Below are positions 62,488-64,000 of a stretch of 64,000 bases of DNA, in pieces (position 1 is the first letter of the stretch; each line of letters begins with the position of its first letter). The stretch is from Melittangium boletus DSM 14713 (GTDB taxonomy: Bacteria; Myxococcota; Myxococcia; Myxococcales; Myxococcaceae). The stretch lies in NCBI RefSeq assembly GCF_002305855.1, contig NZ_CP022163.1:186292-250291 (forward strand), in the 5' to 3' direction. Made by a program: the position numbers and the translations under genes. The notes beneath the pieces were generated by a model. That model searched no databases. It saw nothing but the letters and a program-made list of their open reading frames with translations, and was not told where the DNA came from.

Positions 62488-63120
62488 GTGAAGGCACTGC
62501 CGAACACATGTTCCGCGGCGTGCGTCGCTGGCCGCGGTGGTCGCGAGCTCGTGCTCGGGCTTCTGTTGCTGAGCACCGCGGGCGCCTCGTGCACCAGACG
62601 CGTGGGTCCCGCCGTCTGTGAGACCCCACCGCCCTTTCAAGTCTCCTTGGATATTTCCGAGCAGGTGAATCCAGATAAGCGTGGCCGCTCCATGCCCACG
62701 GTGGTGCAGATCTTCCAGCTCAAGGACAGCTCGAAGTTGGAGCGGGCGGGCTTTCACGATCTCTGGAACCACCCCAAGGAGTTCCTGGGCGAGGATCTGC
62801 TCCAGTTGGCCGAGTTCACGGTCTCTCCCGGGCAGAAGGTCCAACGCTGGATTCAGCGGGATCCCAAGGCGCATTTCGTGCTGGCCATGGGGCTCTTCCG
62901 CCAGCCACTCGGCGATTCCTGGCGGACCGTCACGGCGCTCGCTCCCGTGCCCACGCTCTTCTGTATCGAGCGGACCACGGGAGCGCAGGACAACCCCAGG
63001 CCCGGTGACGTCCAACTGCGCTACCGGTTGCAAGGCTATCAGATCGATCTCGCGCAGCCGCGGGTCTCGCTCATGCCGTCCACCATTGAGGCCCTGTCCT
63101 TCTCCGAGGGGAGTACATGA
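62488..63120 (+). CDS. tssJ: T6SS outer-membrane lipoprotein TssJ
   Basis: A 210-residue TssJ (SciN) homologue. GTG 62488 after AGAGG is chosen; another GTG at 62473 adds five residues. The signal carries LLLLSTAGASC, a lipoprotein Cys. The mature part shows the TssJ pattern VSLDISEQVNPDKRGRSMPTVVQIFQLKDSSKLERAGFHDLW. This continues with GEDLLQLAEFTVSPGQ and YRLQGYQIDLAQPRVSL. TssJ anchors the T6SS membrane complex (TssJLM) to the outer membrane. The stop overlaps the tssK start by four bases (ATGA). Confidence 0.88.
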   Translation: MKALPNTCSAACVAGRGGRELVLGLLLLSTAGASCTRRVGPAVCETPPPFQVSLDISEQVNPDKRGRSMPTVVQIFQLKDSSKLERAGFHDLWNHPKEFLGEDLLQLAEFTVSPGQKVQRWIQRDPKAHFVLAMGLFRQPLGDSWRTVTALAPVPTLFCIERTTGAQDNPRPGDVQLRYRLQGYQIDLAQPRVSLMPSTIEALSFSEGST

Positions 63121-64000
63121 AGAACGCTCAGCGCGTCGTCTGGTCGGAGGGGATGTTCATGAGTCCCCACCACATGCAACAACTCGACCTGTATCACGAG
63201 AACCTGCTGGACCTGCGGCTGGCGGCCTTGGAGCCCTATTCCTGGGGTGTTGTTTCGCTGGACCTGGACATGGAGGCGCTCCGCGCGGGCCGGGTGCAGC
63301 TGCGCCACTTCAGCGGTGTTCTTCCCGACGGATTGCCCCTCACCTTCCAGAGCGGAGATCCCGAGGCGCCTCCAGCCCGGCCCACCGAGGGCTTCTTTCC
63401 TCCCGCCCAGCACGTGCTGGATGTCTACCTGGGCGTGCCCCGCGAGCGAAGTGGCGTGGAGAGCTATGGAGGAAGTGAGCGCGTGGGGGGCAATCCCCGC
63501 TTCACTCCGACCAATCGGCCCGTCAACGATCTCACCTCGGCCACGTCGATCGTCCCAGTGGCCTTCGCGCAACGAAATGTGCGACTGCTCTTCGGATCCG
63601 AGCCCCGCGAGGACTACGACGCCATCAAGATCGCCGAGTTGTCGCGTGATCGCTCCGGCAGCCTGACGCTCGTCGAGAACTACATCCCGCCGGCCCTGCG
63701 CATCGACGCGTCCCCCTTCATCATGTCCGAGCTGCGCGACCTGCTGCGGCTCATCGTCGCCAAGCAACGACAACTCGCCTCGCGGCGTCGGCATCGGGAC
63801 GCGTCCTCCCTCGAGTTCACCGCCTCGGACGTGACGCTCTTCCTGGAGCTCAACGCGCTCAACGGCGTCATTCCCCTGCTCCAGCATGCCATCGACTCGG
63901 GCAGCATGAGGCCACACGCGCTCTACCTGGCGCTCAGCCAGTGCGCGGGGCAGCTGTGTACATTCGTGGCGGACGCGGATCCCACCACGCTGCCGCCCTT
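63117..64000 (+). CDS. tssK: T6SS baseplate protein TssK (cut at the right edge)
   Basis: The frame runs open from ATG 63117 to the window end (about 294 residues, incomplete). The N-terminus RVVWSEGMFMSPHHMQQLDLYHENLL matches TssK (VasE/ImpJ), the baseplate subunit that links the tail to the membrane complex. Further family blocks are IVPVAFAQRNVRLLFGSEP, DYDAIKIAELSRDRSG and LVENYIPPALRIDASPF. The ATGA overlap with tssJ couples the two. Other T6SS genes should follow beyond the window. Confidence 0.92.
   Translation, partial: MKNAQRVVWSEGMFMSPHHMQQLDLYHENLLDLRLAALEPYSWGVVSLDLDMEALRAGRVQLRHFSGVLPDGLPLTFQSGDPEAPPARPTEGFFPPAQHVLDVYLGVPRERSGVESYGGSERVGGNPRFTPTNRPVNDLTSATSIVPVAFAQRNVRLLFGSEPREDYDAIKIAELSRDRSGSLTLVENYIPPALRIDASPFIMSELRDLLRLIVAKQRQLASRRRHRDASSLEFTASDVTLFLELNALNGVIPLLQHAIDSGSMRPHALYLALSQCAGQLCTFVADADPTTLPP

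Overview
The window is a high-GC chromosomal stretch from a myxobacterium, most likely suborder Cystobacterineae (Cystobacter/Archangium/Stigmatella-like). The evidence is the very high GC, frequent GTG and TTG starts, 4-base start/stop overlaps, a TIGR02265/DUF2378 protein, an AglZ-type gliding-motility protein, an AgmC-like giant surface protein ending in a MYXO-CTERM-like tail, and Hanks-type kinases. No tRNA, rRNA, CRISPR, insertion sequence or prophage was seen. The window cuts one gene at each end.

Region 1 (1-14.5 kb) is mostly minus-strand housekeeping. In transcription order it runs dprA, topA, trmFO (with a PD40 lipoprotein), a PhcB-like methyltransferase, xerC, hslV, hslU and argD. 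This is the dprA-topA-trmFO-xerC-hslV-hslU order known from Bacillus, interrupted by plus-strand genes for a DksA/TraR-like protein, a DUF2378 protein and a PilZ protein.

Region 2 (14.6-24.4 kb) holds an envelope group (LysM protein, CpoB/YbgF-like lipoprotein that appears to start at ATT, PgeF), a membrane diguanylate cyclase with a periplasmic CxxCH haem-binding motif, an HtrA/DegP protease, and a GH57 glucan-branching enzyme after a DUF4912 protein with a Ser-Glu-Gln repeat tail.

Region 3 (24.5-38.5 kb, mostly plus) has a glycosyltransferase with a long disordered tail, aglZ (pseudo-receiver plus a coiled coil about 1,100 residues long), a MoxR-type ATPase, a branched-chain aminotransferase, a second AAA ATPase followed by a Fic-fold protein lacking its catalytic His, a DHH phosphoesterase and a cysteine desulfurase.

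Region 4 (38.5-51.3 kb) has a Ser/Thr kinase overlapping a TPR protein, a probable 6S RNA with a strong promoter upstream of 5-formyl-THF cyclo-ligase, a YmdB-like phosphoesterase, tyrS, a K+/H+ antiporter, a secreted EndoU-like protein, yedK, rlmE, a zinc-ribbon protein, xdhC and a DUF3616 protein.

Region 5 (51.3-64 kb) encodes cell-surface proteins: an Ig-like membrane protein, an Ig/PQQ lipoprotein, the 1,701-residue AgmC-like protein, and an OmpA/TSP3 protein. A type VI secretion operon (tssJ, tssK) then begins and runs off the end. The points most worth a second look are the degenerate Fic protein paired with an AAA ATPase, the RBS-occluding hairpin in front of the AgmC-like gene and its AT-rich interior, the putative 6S RNA, the Ig module shared by three neighbouring genes, and the heptad-quantised repeats in aglZ.
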